Shown here: positions 33,764 to 43,717 of the stretch, piece by piece
Position numbering within the stretch: position 1 is the stretch's first letter
Layout: each line of letters begins with the position of its first letter
Assembly: GCF_001278055.1 (NCBI RefSeq)
Contig: NZ_CP010802.1
Span: forward strand, 806,001 to 870,000
Length of the DNA stretch: 64,000 bases
Direction: 5' to 3'
Origin: Desulfuromonas soudanensis
GTDB lineage: Bacteria; Desulfobacterota; Desulfuromonadia; Desulfuromonadales; WTL
Position numbers and translations under genes: made by a program
The notes under the pieces: generated by a model
Database searches by the model: none
The model's input: the letters and a program-made list of their open reading frames with translations, nothing else
Told to the model about the DNA's origin: nothing

Positions 33764-35806
33764 TCAGAGGTAGGAGATCTTCTCCCGGGGGACCATCGGT
33801 TCCGAGAGGACGATGCAGTTGCGTCCCTGGTCCTTGGCCTGGTAGAGGGCGACGTCCGCGGCGCCGAGAATGCTCTGCGCCGAGAGGCCGTTTTCAGGGT
33901 AGGCGGCGATGCCGAAGCTGGCCGTCAGGGTTCCCAGGGGTTGGCTTCCCTGGCGGGGGAAGGGCTCCGTTTCGATGGCCCTGCGCATCCGCTCGCCGAC
34001 GTGCAGCGCTTCGCTGAGGCTGGCTCCGGGGAGGAGGACGCAGAATTCCTCGCCGCCGAAGCGGATGACGAGATCCATCTCCCGGGCGCTGCGCTGCAGA
34101 ATACGGGCGGTCTGGCGCAATACCGCGTCTCCTGCGAGGTGGCCGCAGAGATCATTGTAGTTTTTGAAATGGTCGAGATCGATGAGCATCACCGCCAGCG
34201 ACTCCTTCTTCCGGATGGCACGACTGATCTCGGCTTCGAAGCGTTCTTTGAGAAAACGGCGGTTGTAAAGTCCGGTGAGGGGGTCGGTGATGGTGAGGGC
34301 TTCGAGGTGTTTGGTTCGCTTAATGCTTTCGGCGCGTTCGATCAGGGCTCCGCTGTGGTCAAGGAGAGCACCGAGGAGTTTCTCCTCGGTGACGGTAAAG
34401 GGAGTCGTCGTCTCCCAGTCGGAGAGATTGAGGACGCCGATTATCCGCTTGCCGATCTTGAAAGGGAGGCTGATAAATGACTTGCTCTGGAAGCGGGGGC
34501 GGTTTGCCGCGGCGATGCGCGGGTCGTGCTCGATGTCCCGCACAAGAAGCATTTCACCCCGCTGGGCGACGCCCCCGGCGATCCCATGGCCGACGGGGAT
34601 GCGCAGGTTGACGGCGAGCTCCCGGTTGATCCCCTTGCTGGCGGCGATGCGCAGGGTCTGCCCGGCGTTGTCGACGAGCATCAAAGACCCTTTTCGTGCT
34701 CTCAGAAGCTCTGTGGCCGCGTTCAGAACGCTCCCCAAAAGTTCGTTGCGGCTACGGGCGAGGGTCAGGGCGCCGAGCCTGTCCATGAAGCGGTTGGTAA
34801 GAAAGAGGTCGCGGCCGTGTTCCTGATCGTCCAGCAGCAGGCGGAGACGGATCGCCGCTCGGCTGACCAGCAGCTCCACAAGAACCAGCTCGCTGGAACT
34901 CAACCGGGGATCGGCAAGGAGCAGACACCCGGAAAAACGTCCGCCGGCGTTCAAGGGGAAGCAGACCAGACGCTTGACCTCGTACCCGGGGAGGAGTTGG
35001 GCCGCCCGTTCGCCGCTCAGAAGGAAATGTCTGCGCTCCGCCCCCCGGAGGAGGATGGAGCCGGTCTTGCCGTCGTGGTGCAGGGTTGGCGCCTGGTGGT
35101 CGAGGAGATCGCGTATGCTGACACCCCCGTCGGGGAGAGGGAGGGCGACGGCAATTCGCGACAAGGAGAAGAGGATGGTCAGGGACTCGCTGAGGAGGGC
35201 CAATACCCCTTCAGTCGAGGTCACCCGGTCGAGTTCGGGTCCGATGCCGGCGACACCGTTGAACAGGGTCAGTATCCGCTCCAGGGAGAGGGCGTGAAAC
35301 TGGCCGTTGCCGAGGGATTCGAGGAGGAGATTGGCCTCTTCCGCCGTGCGGTGCATCTCCTCGAGGGATGTCGACGGCAGCTCTTCCCAGCTTTCAAGAA
35401 GGTCGATGCCGTTCACCCCCCGTTCCCTGGCGAGGCGTTCGAGACGGCCGATGTCGATGAACTTTTCACGGAAGCCTCCGCCGAGGAGAATATAGTCGAC
35501 CGCGGGTTCGTGTTTGAAAGGGATGACGAAATAGAGGAGCCCGCCGGGGCAGCGGTAGACTCGGGGCCGGATCCGTGTCCCTCTCCAGTTGATTTTCGGC
35601 CGGCACACGCTCTGGCAGGGTTCAGTACAGAAAGGGCTCTCCGCGGCACTTCCGCAGAAGCGCTCGGTCTGGCCATGGCGGGCGAGGAGGATTTCGGCGT
35701 CGTTGTAGAGGGCCAGGCTGTAACGGGAGAGGACGGCATGATCCCGAAGAACCGATAGGAGTTCGCCGGGCGGGAGAGGACGGATGGGTAAGAATTTTTC
35801 GTGCAT
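33764..35806 (-). CDS. PocR-like/GAF/GGDEF diguanylate cyclase
   Basis: A 680-residue soluble signalling protein. Residues about 15-140 have cysteines FCGSAAESPFCTEPC and a PGGLLYFVIPF strand, resembling a PocR ligand-binding domain. Two regulatory regions follow; the second (about 370-500) is a clear GAF domain (IPVGHGIAGGVA). The last 170 residues form a GGDEF domain with active GGEEF (near residue 584) and an inhibitory RXXD five residues before it (REMD). It should make cyclic di-GMP and be product-inhibited. The ligand may be a small metabolite or metal. ATG 35806 is preferred over an upstream frame lacking domain similarity. Confidence 0.87.
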   Translation of the reverse strand: MHEKFLPIRPLPPGELLSVLRDHAVLSRYSLALYNDAEILLARHGQTERFCGSAAESPFCTEPCQSVCRPKINWRGTRIRPRVYRCPGGLLYFVIPFKHEPAVDYILLGGGFREKFIDIGRLERLARERGVNGIDLLESWEELPSTSLEEMHRTAEEANLLLESLGNGQFHALSLERILTLFNGVAGIGPELDRVTSTEGVLALLSESLTILFSLSRIAVALPLPDGGVSIRDLLDHQAPTLHHDGKTGSILLRGAERRHFLLSGERAAQLLPGYEVKRLVCFPLNAGGRFSGCLLLADPRLSSSELVLVELLVSRAAIRLRLLLDDQEHGRDLFLTNRFMDRLGALTLARSRNELLGSVLNAATELLRARKGSLMLVDNAGQTLRIAASKGINRELAVNLRIPVGHGIAGGVAQRGEMLLVRDIEHDPRIAAANRPRFQSKSFISLPFKIGKRIIGVLNLSDWETTTPFTVTEEKLLGALLDHSGALIERAESIKRTKHLEALTITDPLTGLYNRRFLKERFEAEISRAIRKKESLAVMLIDLDHFKNYNDLCGHLAGDAVLRQTARILQRSAREMDLVIRFGGEEFCVLLPGASLSEALHVGERMRRAIETEPFPRQGSQPLGTLTASFGIAAYPENGLSAQSILGAADVALYQAKDQGRNCIVLSEPMVPREKISYL

Positions 35807-35949
35807 CGCTTTTCCGGCTCTTGGGGATGAGTACGGTGGACGCCGGAGGATTCCAGACTGAAGCAGAAAAAAGCTTGTTATCCGAGTCCGTTGAAATTCC
35901 GAATTAAATACCATTGCCGAGAGGGAAAAGCAAGCGCGATAAGGCTGTA

Positions 35950-37311
35950 TTAATGTGCAAATTGTTTGCTGTCTGGGCTCCGCCACCACTCCCCGAGATC
36001 GGCCAGGGCCCGTTCGGCCATGGCCAGGCGCCGGTCGGCCCGCTTCATTTTGCGCCCTTCGAGGGGGGGGAAGAGGCCGTAGTTGACGTTCATCGGCTGG
36101 AATCCTTCCGGGGAGGAGTCGGCCAGGTGGGCCAGGAGGGCGCCGAGGGCGGTGGTCGGCGGGGGAAAGGAAACGCTTTTTCCCTCAGCCAGGCGCGGGG
36201 CGAAGAGCCCGGCGAGAAAGCCGCAGGCCGCCGACTCGACGTACCCTTCGACGCCGGTGATCTGCCCGGCAAAGAGGATGCGCGGCTCGCTTTTGAGCTG
36301 CAGGGAGCGGTTCAGACACGCGGGAGCGTTGACGAAGGTGTTGCGATGGACGTTGCCGAGACGGGCGAAGACGGCGTTTTCCAGCCCGGGAATGGTGCGG
36401 AAGATGCGGCGCTGTTCCGGGTAGGTGAGCTTGGTCTGGAAGCCGACGAGATTGTAGAGGGTGGCGTGGCGGTTGTCCTGGCGGAGCTGGATCACCGCAA
36501 AAGGCTCCCGGCCGGTGCGGGGATCGGGGAGTCCCACCGGCTTCATCGGCCCGAAGGCCAGGGTCAGATCCCCGCGAACGGCCATCTCCTCGATGGGCAT
36601 GCACCCTTCGAAGTGGATCATCTTTTCGAAATCGCGGGCGGGAACCTTCTCCGCGGCCTTGAGGGCTTCGACGAAGGCGAAGTACTCCTCCTTCGAGAGG
36701 GGGCAGTTGATGTAGTCGTCCCCCCCCTTGCCGTAGCGGGAGGCCCGCCAGGCCCTGTCGAAGTTGATGGAGTCGGCCTCGACGATGGGAGCGATGGCGT
36801 CGTAGAAGTAGAGGTGTTCGCTGCCGGTGAGCCGGGCGATCTCCTGGGAGAGGGGCTCGGAGGTCAGGGGGCCGGAAGCGACGATGACCGTCCCCTCGGC
36901 GGGGAGGGTGGTGATCTCCTCGCGGCGCACCCGGATGCGGGGGTGTGCTTCGACCTTCTCCGTCAGGTAGGCGGCAAAGGCGTCGCGGTCGACGGCCAGG
37001 GCTCCGCCGGCGGGGACCTCCGTGGCGTCGGCCGCCGCCATGATCAGGGAGCCACAGCGGCGCAACTCTTCCTTGAGGCAGCCGACGGCGTTGTTCATCC
37101 CCGCTCCCCGCAGGCTGTTGGAGCAGACGAGCTCGCCGAGGTTCGGGGAGTGGTGGGCCGGGGAAAAGCGCTGAGGCTTCATTTCGAAGAGGGTGACCTC
37201 GGCCCCGGCGCCAGCCGCCTGCCAGGCGGCCTCGCAGCCGGCCAGGCCGCCGCCGATGATGGTGATGGGGGGCGAGGCGTCGCTGTTCACTGACGGAGGA
37301 GTGGCGATCAT
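35950..37311 (-). CDS. trmFO: Methylenetetrahydrofolate-tRNA-(uracil-5-)-methyltransferase
   Basis: The 453-residue flavoprotein has [15 protein letters not shown] (FAD-binding), LVCSNSLRG with the conserved cysteine, [16 protein letters not shown], and [16 protein letters not shown]. It methylates U54 of tRNA to ribothymidine using methylene-tetrahydrofolate. Its start overlaps the topA stop by 4 bp, the usual topA-trmFO coupling in Desulfuromonadia and many other bacteria. Confidence 0.95.
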   Translation of the reverse strand: MIATPPSVNSDASPPITIIGGGLAGCEAAWQAAGAGAEVTLFEMKPQRFSPAHHSPNLGELVCSNSLRGAGMNNAVGCLKEELRRCGSLIMAAADATEVPAGGALAVDRDAFAAYLTEKVEAHPRIRVRREEITTLPAEGTVIVASGPLTSEPLSQEIARLTGSEHLYFYDAIAPIVEADSINFDRAWRASRYGKGGDDYINCPLSKEEYFAFVEALKAAEKVPARDFEKMIHFEGCMPIEEMAVRGDLTLAFGPMKPVGLPDPRTGREPFAVIQLRQDNRHATLYNLVGFQTKLTYPEQRRIFRTIPGLENAVFARLGNVHRNTFVNAPACLNRSLQLKSEPRILFAGQITGVEGYVESAACGFLAGLFAPRLAEGKSVSFPPPTTALGALLAHLADSSPEGFQPMNVNYGLFPPLEGRKMKRADRRLAMAERALADLGEWWRSPDSKQFAH

Positions 37312-39746
37312 TCCGGTTTTTTCTTCTTCGCCGGGACGGCGACTTTCCTGGGTACAGCTCCCGCGGCAGCCGTCGTTTTGGTCGGCGCCTTCTTAGCCGG
37401 CGCTTTCTTGACCGGTTCCTTCTTGTCTGCCGGCGCTTTGGCCGGTGCCTTTTTGGCCGCCGCCTTTTTCTCCGGCTCCACCAGCACCAGGCGGTAGTCG
37501 CAGGTCTCGGTGGGGCATTTGCGGTAGGTGCCGTCGCGCTTGGTGACTTTTTCGACGATCACCGGATGGCCGCACTTGGGGCAGGGTTCGTTGATCGGCA
37601 GGTCCCAGAGGGCGTACTTGCACTGCGGATAGCGGTTGCAGGAGTAGAAGATCTTGCCGTAGCGGCTCTTCTTCTCCATCATCTCCCCTTCCTTGCATTC
37701 GGGGCAGGTGATGCCGAGGGCCTTCGGCTTGATCAGGGGCTGGATGTTCTTGCAGGCCGGATAGGCGCTGCAGGCGAGAAACTTGCCGAAACGTCCCATC
37801 TTGATGAGCATCGGCGCCCCGCATTTGTCGCATTTCTCCTCGGAGAGGACCGGTTCTTCCTGCTCCTCGCCGGAGAGGGGCTCGGTGTGGCGGCATTCGG
37901 GAAATCCGGAGCAGGCGAGAAACTTCCCCGAGCGCCCGAGCTTGACCACCAGCGGCTTGCTGCATTCGGGGCAGAGCTTGTCGGTCTTCTCGGTGGTGAC
38001 GTCCTCCTTGGAGACTTCCTGCTCCTTCTGCTTGAGGAGGGCGATGAAGGGATCCCAGAAGCCGCGCAGCACCGGGCGCCACTGCTCTTCGCCGCGGGAG
38101 ATGGCGTCGAGGTCCTCCTCGAGCTTGGCGGTGAAGTCGTAGTCCACGTACTGATGGAAGTGTTTGACGAGGAGGTCGCTGACCACCATGCCGACGTCCT
38201 CGGGAAAGAAGGCGCGTTTTTCCAGGCGCACGTACTTGCGGGTCACCAGGGTGTTCATGATCGAGGCGTAGGTCGAGGGGCGGCCGATGCCGTATTCTTC
38301 CAGGGTCTTGACCAGGCTCGCTTCGGTATAGCGGGGAGGGGGCTGGGTGAAGTGCTGCTCGGGATAAAGCTCCCCTCGCTCGACTCCTTCCCCCTCGTTG
38401 ATGAGAGGGAGAAGCCCCTCGGCCTTCTCCTCGGCCTCGTCGGTCCCCTCGATGTAGAGCTTCATGAAGCCGGGGAAGCGGATCACTTGGCCCGAGGCGC
38501 GGAAGGTGAACTCCCGGGGGGCGCCGGGGGTCGAGCCGATGTCGACGGTGGTGGCGTCGAGGATGGCCGAGGCCATCTGCGAGGCGACGGTGCGGGTCCA
38601 GATCAGGCTGTAGAGGCGATGCTGGTCCGAGCTGAGAAAGGGCTTGACCTTGTCCGGGGTGTTGATGATCGCCGTCGGCCGCACCGCCTCGTGGGCCTCC
38701 TGGGCGTTTTTTGCCTTGCTCTTGTAGACCCGCGGTTTCTCCAGGGCGTACTCCTTGCCGAAGACCCGGGTGATGACCTCTCTCGCCTCGTCCGTCGCCT
38801 CTTCGGAGAGGGCGACGGAGTCGGTCCGCATGTAGGTGATCAGGCCGACGTCCCCCTGGCCGATGTCGATCCCCTCGTAGAGTTTCTGGGCGGTGGTCAT
38901 CGTCTTGCGGGCGGAGAAGCCGAGTTTGCGGCTCGCTTCCTGCTGCAGGGTGCTGGTGGTGAAGGGGGCGGCGGGGTTACGCTTCTTTTCGCTGCGCGCC
39001 ACCGAAGTCACGGCGAAGCGGGACTTTTCGAGATCGGCCACCAGAGCTTCGGCCTCGGCCGTCGTGGCGATGGCGAACTTGTCGAGCCTTTCGCCGCCGA
39101 CGGCGTGCAGGCGGGCGCGGAACGGTTCTTTGCGCTCCGTCGCCATGTCGGCTTCAATGGTCCAGTATTCCCGGGGGTCGAAGCCCTGGATCTCCTTTTC
39201 CCGGTCGCAGATCAGGCGCAGGGCCACCGACTGCACCCGTCCGGCGGAGAGTCCGTAACGGATCTTCTTCCACAGGAAGGGGGAGAGGTTGAAGCCGACC
39301 AGGTAGTCGAGGATCGATCGGGCCTGCTGGGCGTCGACGAGGTCGCGGGCGATGTGCCGCGGTTCCTCCATCGCCTTGAGGATCGCCTTTTTGGTGATCT
39401 CGTGAAAGGTGACCCGCTTGACGACCGGGGAGGTGCTCTCTTCGGAGATCTCCAGGGCTTCGAGCAGGTGCCAGGCGATGGCTTCCCCTTCGCGGTCGAG
39501 GTCGGTGGCGAGGATCAGTTCGGAGCTGCGGGCGGCTTCCTTTTTCAGCAGGTCGACGTGCTTCTTGCTCTCGGGGAGGATATGGTATTTGGGTTCGAAG
39601 TCGTTGGCGATGTCCACCGATCCCTGCTTGCTGGGGAGGGCGCGCACATGGCCGTAGGAGGCCAGGACCTTGAACCCCTTGCCGAGAAATTTCTCGATGG
39701 TTTTTGCCTTGGCCGGCGATTCGACGATCACGAGGGTCTGTGCCAT
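37308..39746 (-). CDS. topA: DNA topoisomerase I (type IA)
   Basis: The 812-residue enzyme starts [19 protein letters not shown] (Toprim), has [11 protein letters not shown] metal-binding acidic residues, and [11 protein letters not shown] with the active-site tyrosine that links to DNA. The carboxy-terminus has four four-cysteine zinc-finger repeats (CPECSKP, CDKCGAP, CPECKEG, CPKCGHP) and a Lys/Ala/Pro-rich tail that could bind DNA or RNA polymerase. It relaxes negative supercoils. It heads the topA-trmFO pair; a terminator separates it from smg upstream. Confidence 0.96.
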   Translation of the reverse strand: MAQTLVIVESPAKAKTIEKFLGKGFKVLASYGHVRALPSKQGSVDIANDFEPKYHILPESKKHVDLLKKEAARSSELILATDLDREGEAIAWHLLEALEISEESTSPVVKRVTFHEITKKAILKAMEEPRHIARDLVDAQQARSILDYLVGFNLSPFLWKKIRYGLSAGRVQSVALRLICDREKEIQGFDPREYWTIEADMATERKEPFRARLHAVGGERLDKFAIATTAEAEALVADLEKSRFAVTSVARSEKKRNPAAPFTTSTLQQEASRKLGFSARKTMTTAQKLYEGIDIGQGDVGLITYMRTDSVALSEEATDEAREVITRVFGKEYALEKPRVYKSKAKNAQEAHEAVRPTAIINTPDKVKPFLSSDQHRLYSLIWTRTVASQMASAILDATTVDIGSTPGAPREFTFRASGQVIRFPGFMKLYIEGTDEAEEKAEGLLPLINEGEGVERGELYPEQHFTQPPPRYTEASLVKTLEEYGIGRPSTYASIMNTLVTRKYVRLEKRAFFPEDVGMVVSDLLVKHFHQYVDYDFTAKLEEDLDAISRGEEQWRPVLRGFWDPFIALLKQKEQEVSKEDVTTEKTDKLCPECSKPLVVKLGRSGKFLACSGFPECRHTEPLSGEEQEEPVLSEEKCDKCGAPMLIKMGRFGKFLACSAYPACKNIQPLIKPKALGITCPECKEGEMMEKKSRYGKIFYSCNRYPQCKYALWDLPINEPCPKCGHPVIVEKVTKRDGTYRKCPTETCDYRLVLVEPEKKAAAKKAPAKAPADKKEPVKKAPAKKAPTKTTAAAGAVPRKVAVPAKKKKPE

Positions 39747-39835
39747 GGGGGCCTCAATGGGGTCAGCGGCGGGATGGGCCGGTCGGGGCGTCTATCTCCC
39801 CGGTCGGTCTGCGGCGGTGCCGCCTGACAAAAGGT

Positions 39836-39870
39836 CAAAGAAAAAGGCTGCAGGGTACCCCCGCAGCCCG
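39836..39870 (-). terminator. Terminator after dprA-smg (minus strand)
   Basis: On the minus strand GGCTGC and GCAGCC pair around GGGG/CCCT and are followed by TTTTTCTTT. It separates smg from topA. Confidence 0.8.
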
Positions 39871-39879
39871 GTTGTGTTG

Positions 39880-40362
39880 CTAGTGATACAGCCGCGACCA
39901 GTCGTTGTCCAGTATGCAGTCGACCTCCCTGCGCCACTGGTCATGGGAACGGGCGAACACGGTGAAGGCGGTGATGGTTTTCAACTCGCTCAGGGAGACC
40001 TCGTCTTCGGCGCCGTCGAGGGCCTTTTCAAGGATTTCCTCTTCGGTGTCGTCATCGAGAATCCCCATGGTCCGCAGTTGCACCAGAAATCCGCGGGCCT
40101 CCCGGGAGAGGTTGCGGTTCTCCTCGGCGGTGAAGACCCGGTGGGTGGAAAGGGCGAGGGGGGCCGAGGCCTTGGGGGGGGCGTGGAGGGAGAGATTTTC
40201 CATCCAGCTGAAGGCCGCATCGATCTCTTCCGATTCGAACCCTACGGCCAGCAGCTCTTCGACGATTTCCGACTCGCTGAGAAAGCCGCGGTCTTCCATC
40301 ACGTACTGGGCAATGATGCTGACGATGGCCAGAACCCGCTCTTTTTGAGGATCTTTCGTCAT
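39880..40362 (-). CDS. smg: Smg/DUF494 family protein
   Basis: The 160-residue acidic helical protein (RVLAIVSIIAQYVMEDRG, then LRTMGILDDDTEEEILEKAL) matches the Smg/DUF494 family, whose genes commonly lie between dprA and topA, as here. Function is not established. ATG 40362 gives the standard length; the longer frame lies in dprA-antisense-like sequence. It follows dprA by 14 bp. Confidence 0.87.
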   Translation of the reverse strand: MTKDPQKERVLAIVSIIAQYVMEDRGFLSESEIVEELLAVGFESEEIDAAFSWMENLSLHAPPKASAPLALSTHRVFTAEENRNLSREARGFLVQLRTMGILDDDTEEEILEKALDGAEDEVSLSELKTITAFTVFARSHDQWRREVDCILDNDWSRLYH

Positions 40363-40376
40363 GGATTCCCGCGCCG

Positions 40377-41474
40377 TCAAGGTCGCCTGTTGCGGATAAA
40401 CCGTGCCCCGGGGAGTTGTTCGACACCTCCCTGGAGTTCCAAGTGCAGTAAAATAGCGGAAACCTCCATGGGTGTCAAGGCGCTTTTCCTCGCCAGATCG
40501 TCGATGTGAAGGGGAATTTCTTCGAGATTCCGGTAGAGTTCGAGGGGCTTTCCGGAGAGGGTGGCGGCGAAGGCATCCTCCCGGGTTCGTGCCGCGGCCG
40601 ACGGCAGGGCGGGCCAGAGGACCTCGAGGATGTCCCCCACCTCCGTCACCAGATGGGCGCCCTCCTTGAGAAGACGGTTGACCCCCTCGCTGGCCGGGGC
40701 ATAGACGGGACCGGGGACGGCGAAGACCTCCCGCCCCTGTTCCAGGGCAAAGTCGACGGTGATCAGCGAGCCGCTCCCCAGGGCCGCCTCCACCACCAGC
40801 ACGCCGCGGCACAGGCCGCTGATGATGCGGTTGCGTCCGGGAAAGTGGCCGGGGAGCGGCGGGGTGTCCGGCGGGTACTCGGAGATCACCGCGCCTTCGG
40901 CGGCGACCCGGTTGAACAGGTCCGCGTTTTCCGGCGGATAGATGCGGTCGATGCCGCAGCCGAGAACGCCGACCGTCGGACCTCCGCCAGCGAGGGCTCC
41001 CTGGTGGGCCGCCGTATCGATCCCTCGCGCCAGGCCGCTGACCACGGCGATCCCCCGGCTGGCGAGTTCGCGGCAGAGCTCAAAGGTCAGGCGCTGGCCG
41101 GCGGGGGAGGCCCGGCGGGCGCCGACCACCGCCAGGGCGTCGCCTGGCGGCAGCGTGCCGCGGAGATAGAGGAGGGCGGGGGGGTCGTGAATTTTCCGCA
41201 GCAGGGAGGGGTACCGCGTTTCATCGCCGAGGGGGATGATCCGGACGGCGAGACGGCGGAGGCGCTCGGCGGCTTCGACGAACAGGGGGGCATCTTCCTT
41301 CGGGAGGGCGGATGCGACGGCGGGGCGGATGCCGGCCCGATCACGCCAGGCCGAGGGTCCGGCGTCGAGGATCTCCCCGGGAGAGCCGAAGGCCTCCTGC
41401 AGGCGGAGGAGGCCGGCCCGGCCGAGGCCCGGGGTCAGGTGGAGGCGCAGCCACCCGAGTTCATCCTTGGTCAT
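40377..41474 (-). CDS. dprA: DNA-processing protein DprA
   Basis: The 365-residue protein has an amino-terminal helix-hairpin-helix-like region (LTPGLGRAGLLRLQEAFG), the Rossmann core VVGARRASPAGQ, GLARGIDTAAHQGAL, GCGIDRIYPPEN, SEYPPDTPPLPGHFPGRNRII, and a winged-helix tail. DprA loads RecA on incoming single-stranded DNA during transformation, though it occurs in many non-competent species. ATG 41474 is preferred. Confidence 0.94.
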   Translation of the reverse strand: MTKDELGWLRLHLTPGLGRAGLLRLQEAFGSPGEILDAGPSAWRDRAGIRPAVASALPKEDAPLFVEAAERLRRLAVRIIPLGDETRYPSLLRKIHDPPALLYLRGTLPPGDALAVVGARRASPAGQRLTFELCRELASRGIAVVSGLARGIDTAAHQGALAGGGPTVGVLGCGIDRIYPPENADLFNRVAAEGAVISEYPPDTPPLPGHFPGRNRIISGLCRGVLVVEAALGSGSLITVDFALEQGREVFAVPGPVYAPASEGVNRLLKEGAHLVTEVGDILEVLWPALPSAAARTREDAFAATLSGKPLELYRNLEEIPLHIDDLARKSALTPMEVSAILLHLELQGGVEQLPGARFIRNRRP

Positions 41475-41544
41475 CGTTCTCTCCCTGCTTGTAGAAAAAA
41501 ACGGAAGCACAATCCAAAAATGGAACACCCATAAAAGGGCTTAT

Positions 41545-41650
41545 CAACGCTGAGGCGCCGAGGAAGGAGAGACGCGGAGAGGGTCCCTCTCTGATCATTT
41601 GTTCCCGGTTATCGGCTCTTCTCTGTGGCCTCTGTGACTCTGTGGTTAAG
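41545..41650. repeat. Degenerate octad repeat element
   Basis: Left arm GAGAGACGCGGAGAG (41567-41582) and right arm TCTCTGTGGCCTCTGTGACT with CTGTGG beyond (41620-41645). The units are near 8 bp but mutated. It resembles the elements at 20379 and 45751. Confidence 0.6.
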
Positions 41651-41673
41651 TTTGTCTTTGAGCGGCCTGCAAA

Positions 41674-41706
41674 TAAAAGGGATTGAAGTTCCCTTCAATC
41701 CCTTTG
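41674..41706 (-). terminator. Terminator of ybgF-LysM pair (minus strand)
   Basis: On the minus strand AAAGGGATTGAAGG pairs with CTTCAATCCCTTT around a short loop, followed by TATTT. It lies 38 bp beyond the LysM gene stop. Confidence 0.8.
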
Positions 41707-41743
41707 TTGTTTGTTCACATCGACTCAGGGCCAGCGCCCCTTG

Positions 41744-42778
41744 TTATTCGGTCACGGTGGTGACCTTATCGCCGCGGTAGATGGCGTCCGCCGACTTGAG
41801 GAGGAGGGCCGAGGCGGTGTGGGCGCGGGTTTCGAGAACCACGGCCGATCCGAGGAGCATGTCGGGAAGCTGAAGCTGGTCTCCCTGCAGGCCGAGGTCG
41901 CTTGCCTGGCGCTGGCGGGAGACGTAGAGCATGTTGCCGGCCTGGAGCCCGTCGAGGGCGCCGAGGTCGAGGTGAATGATGTCGTGCTGGCCGAGAGCAA
42001 TCTTGCCGTCGCCGCTGCTGATGACGACTCCGTCGAGGCTGCGGTCGGCCCTCTTCAGAACAATCTCCATCAGAGGCGCCTGGTAGGGGAGGAGGAGGGC
42101 GCCGCGGTGCACTTCCCTGAAGGTGTAGTCGATCACGGCCGTGGCAATGCGCGGATGGACTTCGGTGATCTTCAGGCTCCCCAGGTCGGCGATCTGGTAA
42201 CCGATCAGTTTGTCGGTGAGGGGATGACGGATTTCTTTGCCGATTTCGACCAGGGAGAATTTGTCGCCGGGACGGGTGGCGGAGAGCTCCTTCATGTCGA
42301 CGAAGACCGTTTCCCCTTCGCCCATCAGGATGCGGTTGTCGACGGTGTCGACGATGGTGCCGAGGGCGTCGAGTTCTTCGAGGGTGACAAACCCCTGGCC
42401 GCCTCCGGCGGTCTTGATGGTGATCGACTCGACGGGCTCGGGGAGCTCCTGCCTCCACTCTTCCATCGCCGGCGGCGTCTCGACGATTTCCTGCGCCGGG
42501 ATTTCGCCGCCGTCGGTTTCGGGGAGGACCGGGACGATTTCAATGCGGCCGTCGCGGATGGCGACGGTCTGCCCGGGGTAGATGAGGTGCGGATTGGTGA
42601 TGAAGGGGTTGTTGGCCCAGAGGTTCGGCCAGTAGTAGGGGTCGGTGATAAACTTCTGCGAAATCCCCCAGAGGGTGTCCCCCTTTTTGATGACGTAGGT
42701 TTTCGTTTCCCCTTTGGCCCAGGCGGAGAGGGGGAGGATCAACAGGCAAATCAGAATCAGCGCTTTTCGGACAGTCAT
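41744..42778 (-). CDS. LysM-domain secreted protein
   Basis: The 344-residue protein has a Sec signal ending SAWA and a LysM domain at about residues 26-74 (YVIKKGDTLWGISQKF, LIYPGQ), which binds peptidoglycan glycan strands. The remaining 250 residues are beta-rich with no enzyme motif I recognise. It lies 30 bp after ybgF, hinting at an envelope role with the Tol-Pal system. Confidence 0.85.
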   Translation of the reverse strand: MTVRKALILICLLILPLSAWAKGETKTYVIKKGDTLWGISQKFITDPYYWPNLWANNPFITNPHLIYPGQTVAIRDGRIEIVPVLPETDGGEIPAQEIVETPPAMEEWRQELPEPVESITIKTAGGGQGFVTLEELDALGTIVDTVDNRILMGEGETVFVDMKELSATRPGDKFSLVEIGKEIRHPLTDKLIGYQIADLGSLKITEVHPRIATAVIDYTFREVHRGALLLPYQAPLMEIVLKRADRSLDGVVISSGDGKIALGQHDIIHLDLGALDGLQAGNMLYVSRQRQASDLGLQGDQLQLPDMLLGSAVVLETRAHTASALLLKSADAIYRGDKVTTVTE

Positions 42779-42808
42779 TCAATCCCCCTATCGGAATTCT
42801 TCGGTTTG

Positions 42809-43489
42809 TTATTCGCCCTGCCGGGACTTCTTTGCCGCGTCGCTGTTCGGATAAAGCCGACGCAGGACCTGGAGCGTTTCCCTGGCCTGTTCCATCTGGT
42901 GCAGCTCCAGTTGTGCCGCCGCCGTTTTCAGCAGGGCCTCGGGGGCCTTGCCCCCCTGGGGATAAAGGTCGACGACCTTGCGGAATTCTTCTATGGCGCG
43001 CGGGTAACGCTGCAGGGAGTAATAGCATTCTCCGAGCCAGAACTGGGCGTTACCGGCATATTCGCTGTTGGGGTAGGTCTTGAGAAACGCTTCGAAACCG
43101 AGGATCGACTGGGGGTAGCGCCCGGCGGCGTAATCGGCGAAGGCCTTGAGATAGATGTCCGTCGGCGATCCTGCCCCGGGGGCGAGGGAGGCCAGGACGT
43201 CCCCATTCTCCCCTGGTGCGGTCATTTCCCCGCCTTCGGTGACTTTTCCCGTCCCGGCGGCGCCGCGCAGCTGTTCGAGGACCTTCTGCTGGTCCTGAAC
43301 CCGGGCTTCCATGAGGAGGAGGTTGTCCTGGGTCCGCTCCAGCTGGCGGGCGAGGTCACGCTGGTCCTGGCGGAGCCGGGCCAGCTCGCTCTCGAATCCG
43401 GCCCCTCCCGGAGAGGCCGGATTCAGGGCGCAACCGGTCGCAGCAAAAGCGAAAATGGCCAGGACGAAAGAAGCAATGAGGGTGCGCAT
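42809..43489 (-). CDS. ybgF: Tol-Pal system protein YbgF/CpoB
   Basis: The 226-residue protein has a lipoprotein-type signal (ATGC), a coiled coil (LARLRQDQRDLARQLERTQ) and TPR-like repeats (YLKAFADYAAGRYPQSILGF, FWLGECYYSLQRYPRAIEEF) characteristic of YbgF/CpoB. It coordinates outer-membrane constriction with peptidoglycan synthesis. Other tol-pal genes are not in the window. The family member with a lipidated cysteine is usual in Desulfuromonadia. Confidence 0.87.
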   Translation of the reverse strand: MRTLIASFVLAIFAFAATGCALNPASPGGAGFESELARLRQDQRDLARQLERTQDNLLLMEARVQDQQKVLEQLRGAAGTGKVTEGGEMTAPGENGDVLASLAPGAGSPTDIYLKAFADYAAGRYPQSILGFEAFLKTYPNSEYAGNAQFWLGECYYSLQRYPRAIEEFRKVVDLYPQGGKAPEALLKTAAAQLELHQMEQARETLQVLRRLYPNSDAAKKSRQGE

Positions 43490-43717
43490 GGTCGGTTGGT
43501 CTCCACTGCCGGATGCCGCAGAGGGCGCCGGGAAAATTTGGGTAAAAATTATAAGGTTTTTAAGGTCTTGTCAAGGAGGAAAGCCTGCGGGGACAGGGAG
43601 AAGGAAGCAAGGAGAGGGGAGAGGGGAGAAGGGAGAAAGAAGGGATATGGGACATGGGGCTAACGGCGGCGGGGCGGTTTGTGTTATTCTCCCGAAAATT
43701 TCAGGGAGGATACCGTG

